From positions 1-64,000 of the forward strand of contig JAUQPH010000005.1 in the NCBI GenBank assembly GCA_030550455.1: DNA of 64,000 nt, read 5' to 3'. This document shows, piece after piece, positions 8,971 to 19,234 of this stretch; within the stretch, counting starts at the first letter, position 1; each line of letters opens with the position of its first letter. The translations under genes and the position numbers were made by a program. The notes under the pieces are model-generated. The model was not told the origin of the DNA. It saw nothing but the letters and a program-made list of their open reading frames with translations, and searched no databases. Source of the DNA: Thermoproteota archaeon. Lineage in GTDB: Archaea; Thermoproteota; Thermoprotei_A; Sulfolobales; NBVN01.

Positions 8971-10383
8971 TCAAACACTCCCTCCCCACTTCGCAAGTAG
9001 AGACCTATTTAAGACCGAGAAGAGCTTAGAGAGAGTTGAAACCCTCGTTACTACAGGCTTTAACTCAGAGAGACAGTGAGATATCCAGCTCGCACCACCA
9101 CCAGCCACTAAGTAAACTGTCGGCAACCTCTCCTCAACCTGCTTGAAGTTCTCACATATTTCCCTAGGGGACTCAGCTGAAGTAGGTACATAAACAACTA
9201 CAGCAGCATCAAAGTACTGCTCAACACCGTCAACCAGTAAGGTTTTCACTACATCAGAAGACCTAGAGTCTCCACCAAAGTCTACGGGGTTCCCCCCACT
9301 AAACTCCCTACCTACTGCGACCTCAACCCTCTCCCGCAAGTCACTACCAACCTGAGGTAGAACTACACCAACACTCTCTAAGTGCGAAGCCACTAAAATC
9401 CCGTACCCCCCGGAGTTCGTAACCACTAAAACCCTAGAGAGAGCCTTCCCAACTCTCAACCTCCTCAAAACCTCAACTAAAGATACAGCATCCTCGACTT
9501 CATCAACTAGTACAGCACCCGACTGACGAACAGCAGCCTTGAAGACCTCGTAGGGAGCTGCCATACCTCCAGTGTGAGAAGCAACAGCTCTAGAGCTAGC
9601 CTCACCCCACCCACCTTTAACGATAGCAACAGGCTTAACGTATGAAAGCTTCCGCAGAGACTGCAGGAACCACCTCCCATCTCTAACCCACTCAACATAA
9701 GCGACAACGGCATCAGTATAGGGGTCTTCAGCAAGCTCCTCCAGTACTTCCTCAACACTTACGTCAACACTATTACCAACACTAACGAAGTAGCTAACAC
9801 CGGAGTTAAGCTTCTGAAGCTCGTACATCGCAACACCCCCAACAGCACCACTATGAGATACTACCGCAACTCTCCCAGGAGATGGCATAACCTCTATACT
9901 AGCGTGAAGCTTGCTAGGGCTAGAAGTTACACCTGCTGAGTTAGGTCCTACTACCCTCATTCCGCAGTCAATAGCACTAGACCTCACAAGCTCCTCTAAG
10001 TCACTCCGCCCCCTCTCTCTAAACCCGGCGGAGACGATTACGGAGACTTCAGCGTCCCTCTTACACAAGTCCCTAACTACTCCAGGAACCTGAGGTGCCG
10101 GCACGGCTACAACACCTAAGTCTACTTTGTCCGGGATCTCTCGAGGAGTCTTATAGCACTTGAACCCCAAGACCTCGTCGTACTTAGGGTTGACCGGGTA
10201 GACCCTCCCCTCAAAGCCGAACTTAACGACGTTTCGCAAGAGCTCGAAGCCTACTTTTCCCTCGATCGGTGAGGCCCCAACTATGGCTACAGACTCGATA
10301 CTGCGTAACCTAGAGATAACACCACCAGCCCCTATGGCTACTCCCAGCACGATAGTGTAGCTATAGATATATGCGTAAAGCAA
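8971..10383 (-). CDS. ADP-forming acetyl/acyl-CoA synthetase, alpha (CoA-binding) subunit
   Basis: SIESVAIVGASPIEGKVGFELLRNVVKFGFEGRVYPVNPKYDEVLG; SHSGAVGG. True start probably internal to the called ORF. Confidence 0.88.
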   Translation of the reverse strand: MLYAYIYSYTIVLGVAIGAGGVISRLRSIESVAIVGASPIEGKVGFELLRNVVKFGFEGRVYPVNPKYDEVLGFKCYKTPREIPDKVDLGVVAVPAPQVPGVVRDLCKRDAEVSVIVSAGFRERGRSDLEELVRSSAIDCGMRVVGPNSAGVTSSPSKLHASIEVMPSPGRVAVVSHSGAVGGVAMYELQKLNSGVSYFVSVGNSVDVSVEEVLEELAEDPYTDAVVAYVEWVRDGRWFLQSLRKLSYVKPVAIVKGGWGEASSRAVASHTGGMAAPYEVFKAAVRQSGAVLVDEVEDAVSLVEVLRRLRVGKALSRVLVVTNSGGYGILVASHLESVGVVLPQVGSDLRERVEVAVGREFSGGNPVDFGGDSRSSDVVKTLLVDGVEQYFDAAVVVYVPTSAESPREICENFKQVEERLPTVYLVAGGGASWISHCLSELKPVVTRVSTLSKLFSVLNRSLLAKWGGSV

Positions 10384-10420
10384 TAAGTCAAAAGCTTATT
10401 AGAGCAGCAGAAAGCATACC

Positions 10421-10759
10421 TTGGTGGTACCTACGGGAGGAGGTAAAGCTAAGAAGCCTCTTAGCGTAATGGATAAGGAAGCCAGAAAGAAAGCCAAGGA
10501 GGTACCGAAGAAGCCAGCTAAAGAAGAGAAATCAGCTAAGAAGACTCAAGTAGAACTTGGAATAAGCGACCAGCTAATAAAGAGAGCGAGTAAGGTAATC
10601 TCTGAGTCAAAAGTAGTTACACCTTCCACACTAGCCTCAGCTCTAGGAGTTAAAGTAAGCCTAGCTAGAGCCTTAATGAGAGAAGTAGTGAAATCAGGTG
10701 AAGCTATCTTAGTAAGTAAGCACAGAGGGTTCTTAATAGTTAAATCTCCCAGTAGCTAA
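10421..10759 (+). CDS. rps25e: 30S ribosomal protein S25e
   Basis: KKPLSVMDKEARKK...SKVVTPSTLASALGVKVSLARALMREVVKSGEAILVSKHRG winged-helix S25 domain. Confidence 0.9.
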   Translation: MVVPTGGGKAKKPLSVMDKEARKKAKEVPKKPAKEEKSAKKTQVELGISDQLIKRASKVISESKVVTPSTLASALGVKVSLARALMREVVKSGEAILVSKHRGFLIVKSPSS

Positions 10760-11991
10760 CTAAGAGAAGACTTCTTTAAGCAGTCAACGAAGGCGCTGTA
10801 GGGTCCGTTAGTACCTACAGCTGTTGGAGCACCGTAGTACCTCGTAGCACTATACCCCAGAGACTTCAAGCACTCAACTACTTCCTCAACTCTAGGAGCG
10901 TTAACCTTGAGCCTACGCGCCATCTGGACTACGTCGTAAGGAACTAGAGCCCCACTTTCTGCTTCAAATAGTTGGTACTCGAGTAGCTTAGAGAGCTTAC
11001 TAGCAGAGCTCATATAGGAGAAGCTAGGTAGTGCTTCTCTAGCTCTAAGAACGTGCTCTCTAGAGACCAGCCTATCTATCCACATAGGACCCACGTAGTC
11101 CAACCTACTACCGCACACCCTACAGGTAACTTCGTCGAACCAGTGAGCATACTCTCTAAACCCACAAACACTACAGTACTTCAAGTAACCTACACTCTTA
11201 GATAGCATAGCGTCAGCTGCTGTCGCACCCCTCCCCACTCTGTAGAAGACCCTGATGAAGTAGCTACCTATAGCGTAAGCAACAGGCTCTATAAACCTAT
11301 CAAGCTCACTAGCGACTCTCGCAGCGTATCCAACGAGAACTCGTAGAGCAACGAGCTTCGGGACATCGGTCAAGATGAGGTGGCACCAGTACCTCCTACT
11401 CCCAGCCCACGGTCTCGCACCAGAGAGAGAAGCTAGGTCTGTCGCAGTAACACCTAGGAACCCCCCACTCCTCACAGCCCAAGAAGCTGCCCTAAGGAAC
11501 GGTGTTGGAGAGCCGTACGGGTCGACGTCGATTACGTCGAGCTTCACGCCCGACTTCTTAAGTCTATACATAACCACGTTAGCGTCATCATTTAAAGCTT
11601 CAACAACTCCCTGAAGCTTGTTTAGAGATACGTTCTTAGCGATTAAGTCGTAAGCCCTCTCATCGATGTCGTTAGCGAAACACTTAACTACACCAGTAGC
11701 TTCTACACAGTAGCGTAACGCCCTAACACCACAACCGGAAAGTGCATCAAGTACTGTAGCATTCCGCAGCTCTAGAGTAGATACAACTAAGACACTAAAG
11801 TCTCTACTAAAAACAGCTGCTGGATTATAAAAAACCGGAGACCAAGCAGGCTCATAGACACCGTCAGGTCTTAAAAACCTACTTAAATCGTAAACCAGCA
11901 AGCGAACCTTACCCTCATTAAGCTCCACTAGCTCCCCAGGGCTAGACACTCCCACCGACCAATACTGAATCATTAATAGGAAGATATTCAC
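10756..11991 (-). CDS. trm1: tRNA (guanine26-N2)-dimethyltransferase Trm1
   Basis: VFYNPAAVFSRDFSVLVV, LDALSGCGVRALRYCVEA, DVIDVDPYGSPTPFLRAA, zinc-binding CSVCGFREY...CRVCGS. Confidence 0.95.
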   Translation of the reverse strand: MNIFLLMIQYWSVGVSSPGELVELNEGKVRLLVYDLSRFLRPDGVYEPAWSPVFYNPAAVFSRDFSVLVVSTLELRNATVLDALSGCGVRALRYCVEATGVVKCFANDIDERAYDLIAKNVSLNKLQGVVEALNDDANVVMYRLKKSGVKLDVIDVDPYGSPTPFLRAASWAVRSGGFLGVTATDLASLSGARPWAGSRRYWCHLILTDVPKLVALRVLVGYAARVASELDRFIEPVAYAIGSYFIRVFYRVGRGATAADAMLSKSVGYLKYCSVCGFREYAHWFDEVTCRVCGSRLDYVGPMWIDRLVSREHVLRAREALPSFSYMSSASKLSKLLEYQLFEAESGALVPYDVVQMARRLKVNAPRVEEVVECLKSLGYSATRYYGAPTAVGTNGPYSAFVDCLKKSSLS

Positions 11992-12187
11992 TACACCCCA
12001 ATAAAAACCACAGTAGAGACCTACAAAAACCTAGCACACTAAAACAGTTGTGTACCCTGCGGTTACTTAGAAGACGGTCGCTAGAGCCTAAAAGCTTAGA
12101 GTAGTTCGTGAAGCTTAAGTTAAAAACACCAAGGTCTGTTTTAGCTATTTAGAAAACAGTATAGTTTAGAGGAAAAGCGAAGTCTTG

Positions 12188-13879
12188 TTAGTCTAACTCG
12201 GGCTTACTTAGTCCTTTCTCTTCTTCCTCTTCCTTACCCTTCTTCTCTTTTTCTTCCTTCTTTAGTGGTGAAGCAGCTATTAGGTCGTCAACTTTCAGTA
12301 TAGCTGTAGCTGCCTCTGTTGCTGCTTTAATCACTTGCTTCTTAACGGAGAGTGGGTCCACTACCCTCAGCTTCCTCATGTCTTCAGTTATCTTACCCTC
12401 GATAACGTTGATTCCTGCGTACTTATTGCCTGAAGCATGCGCCTTTCTGAGCTCCATTAAGGTCTCCAGTGGGTCCATACCGGCAGACTTCGCTAGAATT
12501 ACAGCTATCTCCTCTACTGCGTCAGCAAAAGCTAGAACGGCCAGCTGCTCTTTACCACTAACGGTTTCAGCCCACTTCCTCAGTCTCATAGCTACCTCTA
12601 TCTCTGGAGCACCACCACCTGGTAGAACCTTAGGCTCCCTAAGAACGTTTCGCAGAGCGTTTATAGCGTCGTTCAGAGACCTCTCTGCGTCATCCAATAA
12701 CATGTCGTTAGCTCCACGCACTAGTATAGTAACTGCCTTCGGGTTTCTACAGCCCTCGACGAACACCATCTTGTCGTTTCCAACTCTTCTCTCTTCTACT
12801 AGTTCAGCGTACCCTAGGTCGTTCTCACTAAGGTCACGAACACTCGTCACGATCCTTCCTCCTGTTGCTCTCTCTAGTTTCTCCATGTCAGACCTCTTCA
12901 CTCTTCTAACAGCTAGAATACCCTTCTTAGCTAAGAAGTGCTGAGCAACATCGTCAATACCCTTCTGACAGATAACAACATTAGCACCAACAGCAACTAT
13001 CTTATCGACCATCTCCTTCAGTAGCCTCGTTTCTTCGTCTAAGAACTTCTTTATCTGGTCTGGAGACGTGATGTTTATCTTAGCGGTAATGTCTGGTTTC
13101 TCGATCTCTAGTGGTGCGTCTAGAAGAGCTATCTTAGCCTTCTCTACCCTCCTAGGCATTCCTGGGTGGACTACCTCCTTATCTAAGACTATCCCCTTAA
13201 TGAGGCGAGTCTCCGATAAGGAAGAACCCTTCTTCTTCTCTATCTTTATGTTGTCTGACCTCACGAGGTAGCCTCCTTCAGGCCTCTTCTCGGCGACTGT
13301 GGTTACGGCATCAATTACTACATTAATGAAGTGCTCTACTACGTCTGGAGAAGCTATGTACTTACTAGCGAGAGCAGCGTAAGCTAGCTCTTTAAGTATC
13401 GGTCTAGTCTTCTCTATTCCCTCCGGAGTCTCGAGGTCTACGCTTACACTATCAGCAACCTCCTCGAGTATCTCAGACGCTTTCTCAGCAGCCTTCTTAA
13501 ACCCCTCGATGATGATCGTGGGGTGGATATTCTGGTCGAGCAGGGCCTCAGCCTTAGATAGCAGAGCACCAGCTAAAACTACAGCAGATGTTGTACCATC
13601 ACCTACTTCAGCATCTACAGCCTTCGCTGTCTCCACAAGAAGCTTAGCAGCCGGATGCTGGACCTCCATCTCCTTAACTATAGTAGCACCATCGTTTGTT
13701 ACAGTTATATCACCGAAGCTATCAACAAGCATCTTATCCAATCCCTTGGGACCTAGCGAGCTCATCAAAACCTCAGCTAGAGCCTTAGCTGCCATAATGT
13801 TGTTCCTTAGTGCTTCACGACCGTACGTCCTACTCGCACCCTCCTTCAGGATTAAGACGGGAATACCGTAGGTCGACAT
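12188..13879 (-). CDS. thermosome subunit (group II chaperonin)
   Basis: [64 protein letters not shown]. Confidence 0.98.
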   Translation of the reverse strand: MSTYGIPVLILKEGASRTYGREALRNNIMAAKALAEVLMSSLGPKGLDKMLVDSFGDITVTNDGATIVKEMEVQHPAAKLLVETAKAVDAEVGDGTTSAVVLAGALLSKAEALLDQNIHPTIIIEGFKKAAEKASEILEEVADSVSVDLETPEGIEKTRPILKELAYAALASKYIASPDVVEHFINVVIDAVTTVAEKRPEGGYLVRSDNIKIEKKKGSSLSETRLIKGIVLDKEVVHPGMPRRVEKAKIALLDAPLEIEKPDITAKINITSPDQIKKFLDEETRLLKEMVDKIVAVGANVVICQKGIDDVAQHFLAKKGILAVRRVKRSDMEKLERATGGRIVTSVRDLSENDLGYAELVEERRVGNDKMVFVEGCRNPKAVTILVRGANDMLLDDAERSLNDAINALRNVLREPKVLPGGGAPEIEVAMRLRKWAETVSGKEQLAVLAFADAVEEIAVILAKSAGMDPLETLMELRKAHASGNKYAGINVIEGKITEDMRKLRVVDPLSVKKQVIKAATEAATAILKVDDLIAASPLKKEEKEKKGKEEEEEKGLSKPELD

Positions 13880-13913
13880 ATGTCACACCCCATTAGAATT
13901 ACATTAAAGACTT

Positions 13914-13928
13914 CTATTTAAGCTTTTA
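13914..13928 (-). promoter_or_regulatory. TATA-like promoter of the thermosome gene
   Basis: Reverse complement aaaagcttaaatag about 35 nt upstream of the ATG at 13879. Confidence 0.5.
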
Positions 13929-13984
13929 TCAAACCTTTCAGATATCCGCAACACACACCAGCACTAACAGCTTTAAGTAGTTGC

Positions 13985-14213
13985 TTCAGGCTTCACAACC
14001 GCTTACATCGGTCAATACTCGTGAAGAACTTGACAATGCGGAAATAGCCCAATGGAGAACAAAAGCTCCCCAGGGCTCTCCCCGAGCTACCCAAGGCGTG
14101 GAGTACTTAGTTCACCCCAAACGCCCTCGAGTTCGACGAAGTCGCAAGCGGGATGCGGGAAAACATGGGTGGGTAGCAGCATCACCTACTATAAACCCGT
14201 ATAGGAGCTGAAC
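13985..14213 (-). repeat. Copy B of dispersed GVQL-stop element
   Basis: Reverse complement: ggggttcagctcctatacgggtttatagtaggtgatgct...ttttcccgcatcccgcttgcgac...gggcgtttggggtgaac...gtagctcggggagagccctgg...attgaccgatgtaagcggttg. Confidence 0.65.
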
Positions 14214-14239
14214 CCCTATAGGTGACTAGAGAGTTGTCA

Positions 14240-15280
14240 CTATACTACAGTTACTTCTCGAATACCTAGCTTTTTAGTTAAGTAAGCTGCGAATTCTTCA
14301 GCACCATTACTTCGAGCTTTCACTACGTAGACTCTACTAGGTCTTACCTGGGTTACGTAGTAAATTAAGCCCCTAAAGTCAGAGTGGTCACTAAAGGCTA
14401 CATGCCAAGTACGTGTAGTTAGCTTTCTAACAGGCTTTTCGAATTCCCAACCACTCAATACAACGGAGTTCGTACCTCGCGGTACTCTACGCTGCGCTCT
14501 AGTTGTGTGGTCTAAGTACACATACCACCCGTCCCGCATTACTTCTTCGGCTTCTCGACTACCCGCAAGTAGGTAGTCACCTACTCTACTCCCCAAGCTC
14601 TCCACCTTCTTAGTCATCATGTACACCTTAGGGGGCAGTACGAACGGTGCGTCAATACCACCACTCCTAAGTAACTCCATAACCTCGTTGATCTTCCCGT
14701 AGTACCCGTAGATGTAGACACTACCCTCCGAAAGCAACTGCCTAACTAAGTCTACTAGTAGTACCTCAATTACGTCATCAAACTCTCTCACGTAAGAAGG
14801 CCTACCGTATACGGCATCTACGACTAGAGTATCGGCCTCAACTATCGGAGTGCCGACCCCAGGCTTCTTGAAGTCACTACTATACAAGACCCTACACCCT
14901 CTCTCAGACTCTACAAGAACTTGAGCTGTTCCAGGTATGTGGTGGCTCTTGACGAGCTCTACGTATATATCACCTACCTTAACTCTAGACCCGTAGCTTA
15001 ACGACATCGAGCTCCCGATTGAGTACCCTAAGACCGGGAGCCAGCTGAGTGTGATATGCGTCCCGAATATCCTATACGAGCTCCTAACACTTGAAGCCAG
15101 ATTCACCGTATGGTCGCTGTGTACATGAGTTACTACTCTAACTCTAGTTGGAACATCTCCATGTCCGTCTATGACAACACTATTTGAAACGATTATCCCC
15201 CCATCTTTCTCGATTCTAACACTACACTCACTCAATACGCACCAACTCCCCCCTACACACTCTACTAGTAAAGCAAACAC
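14240..15280 (-). CDS. metallo-beta-lactamase-fold protein, RNA-processing exonuclease-like
   Basis: VVTHVHSDHTVN (HxHxDH), SDFKKPG, HVAFSDHSDFRGL C-terminal motifs. Confidence 0.8.
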   Translation of the reverse strand: MFALLVECVGGSWCVLSECSVRIEKDGGIIVSNSVVIDGHGDVPTRVRVVTHVHSDHTVNLASSVRSSYRIFGTHITLSWLPVLGYSIGSSMSLSYGSRVKVGDIYVELVKSHHIPGTAQVLVESERGCRVLYSSDFKKPGVGTPIVEADTLVVDAVYGRPSYVREFDDVIEVLLVDLVRQLLSEGSVYIYGYYGKINEVMELLRSGGIDAPFVLPPKVYMMTKKVESLGSRVGDYLLAGSREAEEVMRDGWYVYLDHTTRAQRRVPRGTNSVVLSGWEFEKPVRKLTTRTWHVAFSDHSDFRGLIYYVTQVRPSRVYVVKARSNGAEEFAAYLTKKLGIREVTVV

Positions 15281-15414
15281 TAGATTTTTAAAACACTAAG
15301 AGACATAGTGTAAACCTCTATCCTACTACTCTACCGCAGTAAGTCGACCTAGAGGAGTTCAATACTGCTTCATCAACGCATTACTAGCAGTCTGCGAACT
15401 AATGATTCCCTAGC

Positions 15415-16002
15415 TTACTTCCAGTCATGACAAAGTAGCTTCCCACAGTTCTTTATGAGCCACTTAGCCAAACCTCTAAAAGCCTTCGCCCTATGGGAGA
15501 CCTTGTTCTTTTCCTCAATACTCATCTCGGCAAAAGTCTTAGTGTAGCCACTCGGTATAAAAATGGGGTCAAACCCGAAGCCCCCGGTACCTCTAGGTTC
15601 TTCCGATATAGTGCCGTATACTACTCCTTGAAAGAGCTTCACACCTCTAACTCTCGGGGCGGCGAGAGCTATTACTGACTTAAAGACGGCGTCCCTGTCT
15701 CTCACTCCCTCCATTAACTTCAGAATACCGTGTATTCCTATAGTCTTGTATACGTAGCTACTCAGCGCACCTGGAAACATCTTTAGCTTCTTAATGTAGA
15801 GCCCGGAGTCTTCGACTATGACGGGCTTCCTCACTGTAAGGTAAGCTACTGTAGCAGAGTATAGAGCTACTTCTTGAATGCTTTCAGACTGTACTTCAAC
15901 CTTTGGTATGTCTAGTGGGACTAGGTCTATTCCATGTTCTCTAGATAGATAGCTAAGCTCTCTTATCTTTCCTTGGTTTCTCGAGACTATGTAGAGCCTC
16001 AT
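15415..16002 (-). CDS. XTP/dITP pyrophosphatase (Ham1/RdgB family)
   Basis: MRLYIVSRNQGKIRELSYL...VEDSGLYIKKLKMFPGALSSYVYKTIG...GFGFDPIFIPSG..KTFAEMSIEEKNKVSHRAKAF. Confidence 0.95.
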   Translation of the reverse strand: MRLYIVSRNQGKIRELSYLSREHGIDLVPLDIPKVEVQSESIQEVALYSATVAYLTVRKPVIVEDSGLYIKKLKMFPGALSSYVYKTIGIHGILKLMEGVRDRDAVFKSVIALAAPRVRGVKLFQGVVYGTISEEPRGTGGFGFDPIFIPSGYTKTFAEMSIEEKNKVSHRAKAFRGLAKWLIKNCGKLLCHDWK

Positions 16003-16184
16003 TTCAAGCTACACCGATATCAACTATATGATCCAGACTCTGCGGTAATATACGGAACCGATTAGCTCTCACTCACACACGAGTAGTGAAAGCGAAGAGC
16101 GTAGTTGATATAGAAAGAGCATTACAGTTTAAACTTACTGCAATGCTTTTAAGTAACGTAAGCAACCAAATTTAAGGGGTAGAC

Positions 16185-16487
16185 TTGGGGAAGAGAAGGG
16201 AGGTCAGCGAGCCTGATGACAGTAAGAAGGAATCGAGACTTAGTCTAGATTTCAAGGTAGTTTATGAAGACCAAGAAGTACTCGTGATAAGAGCACCCAC
16301 AGAAGACGAGCTAGTAAACATAATACTGAGACTACTCAACGAGAAGCCAATGAACATTAAAGAGATACACCAATACCTACCTGGAATCGCTAGTGAAGAT
16401 AAAATAAGGAAAACACTAACTAAGCTAGTGAATGAGGGCAAGGTCTACGTTCTCGAAGACGGCCGCTTCATAGTGGTCGGAAGATAA
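16185..16487 (+). CDS. conserved winged-helix-type small protein
   Basis: IILRLLNEKPMNIKEIHQYLPGIASEDKIRKTLTKLVNEGKVYVLEDGRFIVVGR HTH/wing pattern; TTG start. Confidence 0.65.
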   Translation: MGKRREVSEPDDSKKESRLSLDFKVVYEDQEVLVIRAPTEDELVNIILRLLNEKPMNIKEIHQYLPGIASEDKIRKTLTKLVNEGKVYVLEDGRFIVVGR

Positions 16488-16495
16488 GCTACGAG

Positions 16496-16810
16496 GTGCA
16501 AGCGTTGGCTGACCAGCAGTCTTTATCGCAGAGTACTGCGTCGAAACAGCTTACAGAAAGAGCTAGGTGGGTCGAGAAGATAATAAAGTCGGCAAAACAA
16601 ACCTACAAGCTGTGCCCCTACTTCGATAAGAAAACGAGTTCCTGCTTTATTAAGATGATGAAGTCTCAGAAGAAGGCTAAGTGCGATAGAGAAGGTAAGT
16701 TCGATACGTGCCCAGTGTTCATAGACTTCATAGGAGAGCAGTACGATAAGCTAGTTGTAACTCAAAAAGTACTACCTCAAGACTTCCGCGACCTACAGCT
16801 AATCATATAG
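16496..16810 (+). CDS. conserved protein with four Cys (CPYF..C..C..CPVF), possible metal or Fe-S binding
   Basis: KLCPYFDKKTSSCFIKMMKSQKKAKCDREGKFDTCPVFIDF; adjacent to the winged-helix gene in the same orientation. Confidence 0.6.
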   Translation: MQALADQQSLSQSTASKQLTERARWVEKIIKSAKQTYKLCPYFDKKTSSCFIKMMKSQKKAKCDREGKFDTCPVFIDFIGEQYDKLVVTQKVLPQDFRDLQLII

Positions 16811-16938
16811 TACACGAAGAACCTTGAGATACTGGTTATGGTCTGTCTAACTCCTCGTTGAAGTACGCATTAGCTACTTATAACTCTAGAGGAGCAAGTA
16901 AGGTGATAGAACGTGATGAGAAGAGGGTCTGGTGATCT

Positions 16939-17436
16939 ATGAACGCTGCTGGAAATGCTGAACTCTCTGAGCAATTACGGAGTAAAAATGCTTACTCATC
17001 AGTCATTCTCGTTCTGGGTGCGTGGCTAGCTCTATGCGGAGTTCTTCTTATAACTAGAGTTCTAAACAGGTTTGGAACCGTGAGTAATAGAGAGCTGTAC
17101 GATGCCGCAGCTCTCAGCTCGCTAACCGTATTCATTACTGTATTGATAGTAACTAGCTTTCTTAAGGTAAGAACGAAGGAGGCCGTCATGCTCTCTTCAG
17201 CACTACTCGTAGTTACGTACTACGCTAGACTTCTCTACTTACTTCAGTCGGAGAGAGGTAGTGCGCTGATACTACCTTTGTTCAACATAGTAGAGTTCGA
17301 GAGAGTGACATCAGGAACCGTGACTTTAGACCTAGGGCAAATAGGTCTCTACACTCTACTCTACTTTCTAGCTAAAGACCCATCAGTAAGAACCTATCTA
17401 AGAAGAGCCTTTACCCCAAGTAGCTCTCGCTCATAG
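16939..17436 (+). CDS. membrane protein of unknown function (165 aa)
   Basis: Several hydrophobic segments (VILVLGAWLALCGVLLI; LTVFITVLIVTSF; ALLVVTYYARLLYLL). Confidence 0.6.
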   Translation: MNAAGNAELSEQLRSKNAYSSVILVLGAWLALCGVLLITRVLNRFGTVSNRELYDAAALSSLTVFITVLIVTSFLKVRTKEAVMLSSALLVVTYYARLLYLLQSERGSALILPLFNIVEFERVTSGTVTLDLGQIGLYTLLYFLAKDPSVRTYLRRAFTPSSSRS

Positions 17437-17464
17437 TATCAACTAGAGAAAGCTGAAGCCTCAC

Positions 17465-17715
17465 GCAATTGTTTCAGTTTTCATGTAAGTTATTCTACCG
17501 TGGATTGAGCTCGCCCACAATGCGGGTACGTAGCAAAAACCCGAGTGGGTGGGGCATCCAAAGCCAGGATGTGGGGGTTTCCCCACGGTCATGAACCCGA
17601 GCTGAATGAGGGAGAGCTGTGTGTTGGGGTCACCCCGAGCGAGGGAGACCGACGATGTGGGTACTGACGAGGATGTCCCGAGGTCCGTGAAGCGAGGGGT
17701 TGACATCAAGTCACG
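17465..17715. other. GC-rich multi-hairpin element of unknown identity (candidate ncRNA or very divergent copy of the GVQL-stop element)
   Basis: Consecutive hairpins (gtgggggtttccccac; catccaaagccaggatg; cgggtacgtagcaaaaacccg). Reverse complement begins tagggtttgggtttcgtgttggttgacgtgacttgatgtc, weakly like the other copies. Confidence 0.4.
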
Positions 17716-17828
17716 TCAACCAACACGAAACCCAAACCCTACTAAATAGTAGAATACCGAGGATTAATGTAGTTTAAGGTATTCTCGTAACTCCTACTTA
17801 CGAATATATAGCGAGAGTGTAGCGTGGT

Positions 17829-19187
17829 GTGTGGGAGCTAGTGTTGCTTAGTGAAATAATTAGGAAGTGCTCTGGAAACTCTATATGTGTAGTCGAAGGC
17901 TTTAAGCTACTGCTGGATAGAGGCTATACTCCAGAACCTGAAGAAGTCAAGTACGTCTCGGCTTTAATGGGGGAGCCTACGAAAAAAGTCGATACCTTTA
18001 AGAGTAGGTACATCGACGTCTTCACTCGTCTCTTAGAGAAGAACTGCTACTACTTCGACAGTAAGTCCTTATGTATATACTCGTGGAATCCGAGAGTGCC
18101 GGTTAGGTACTTCCCAGTATCACTAGATGCTACTGGAACAATCGTACTCCTAGATGAGAGCGAGGTGTCTCTAGTAGCGTACCCAACCCATAGGACCTAC
18201 GACCTAGAGGGCAGAGGTGTAGAGCTCCCTGACCCCGAGAGAGTTGGAGTTGCTGAAGTAACGTCTCGAGTTGATGGATACCAGATTACCTTCTACTTTA
18301 ATCCCTTACTAGATAGGTGGATCCCAGCCACGAGGTACTCTCTCCACAACATGAGGTATGTAAAGAACAGAGTAGTAGTTGGAGACTTAAGTAGTGTAAC
18401 AAACCCTTACGTAGCTGCGGCAGACTATATAGCGAGTAGTGAAGGTCTCTACGATAAGATCAGGCACTTGAGGGGTTGGACTCTCACGTTCGTTCTCGAA
18501 GCTCCAGAGCCTGCAGTAGTTAAACCCAACATAGAGCTATACAGCTACGAGAGCTTCAGGCTCTACCTAGTAAACGCCCGCAGCCCCGAAGGTCGCCTAC
18601 TAACAACGCGAGAATCTTCCCAGGTAGTGAGCTGGAATAGTGTTCCAATAGAGAAAGTCGAGATAAATACTGCGTCTGAACTTAAGAAGTTAATAGACAC
18701 GTGGACTTGGGATATTTACCGCAGGTCTAGGTTCATAAGGTTTCTATCTCAAGACCAGGTAAGACCTTACACGATCGAAGTGAGATCTAAGCTATACGAA
18801 AACGCTGTACTAATTAAGTACTCATCGGACCCCAAGTCACTCCTAGTCTTAGCTTCCCACGGACTAGATAACGAGGCAGTAGAGCTATTGGTAGACTACA
18901 GAGATATGAAGAGTGTCGGTAGAGAGATATGTGAACTGTATAAAACACTCAAAAAACTCGTCTCAGAGACTCTAATTCTTCCAGTCCTTGAAGAAGCTAT
19001 GAGAGATGCGGGAGTACCTAGGGACCTCTTCGGAGAGCTAGAAAAAGCTAGGCGCTCGGGAGATATAGACAGATTCACTAGAAAGCTATCACTATCTCTA
19101 TCAGGTGGAAACCTGTATGACACGAGAGAAAAGCTTAAAGCTTTTATAGAGACTTTAACCAAGCGACGAGGACCGCAGGCAACCTAG
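17829..19187 (+). CDS. T4 Rnl1-like ATP-dependent RNA ligase family protein with altered motif I
   Basis: VSLVAYPTHRTYDLEG...AEVTSRVDGYQITFYFNPLLDRWIPATRY (motif I KxDG replaced by RVDG), WTLTFVLEAPEPAVV (III), FRLYLVNARSPEG (IIIa), YENAVLIKYSSDPKSLLV (IV/V-like). Confidence 0.45.
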   Translation: MWELVLLSEIIRKCSGNSICVVEGFKLLLDRGYTPEPEEVKYVSALMGEPTKKVDTFKSRYIDVFTRLLEKNCYYFDSKSLCIYSWNPRVPVRYFPVSLDATGTIVLLDESEVSLVAYPTHRTYDLEGRGVELPDPERVGVAEVTSRVDGYQITFYFNPLLDRWIPATRYSLHNMRYVKNRVVVGDLSSVTNPYVAAADYIASSEGLYDKIRHLRGWTLTFVLEAPEPAVVKPNIELYSYESFRLYLVNARSPEGRLLTTRESSQVVSWNSVPIEKVEINTASELKKLIDTWTWDIYRRSRFIRFLSQDQVRPYTIEVRSKLYENAVLIKYSSDPKSLLVLASHGLDNEAVELLVDYRDMKSVGREICELYKTLKKLVSETLILPVLEEAMRDAGVPRDLFGELEKARRSGDIDRFTRKLSLSLSGGNLYDTREKLKAFIETLTKRRGPQAT

Positions 19188-19234
19188 GGAGTTTAAAAAG
19201 TGTCATCGAAACAAACTATGTAGTGGTGGCAAGA

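Noticed and set aside
12378-13871. Plus-strand ORFs opposite the thermosome gene
   Set aside because: Ser/Ala/Leu-rich antisense artefacts of a strongly supported coding strand.
13981-14211. 76-aa plus-strand ORF
   Set aside because: Coincides with repeat copy B on the other strand; no protein-like conservation visible.
17461-17709. 82-aa ORF across the hairpin-rich element
   Set aside because: Composition dictated by hairpins; noncoding structured element is a better explanation.
17465-17715. Assignment as SRP RNA or RNase P RNA
   Set aside because: Could not find the helix-8 GGUC..GGAAG..AGCAG signature or the RNase P CR-I GAGGAAAGUCC motif by eye; left unassigned.
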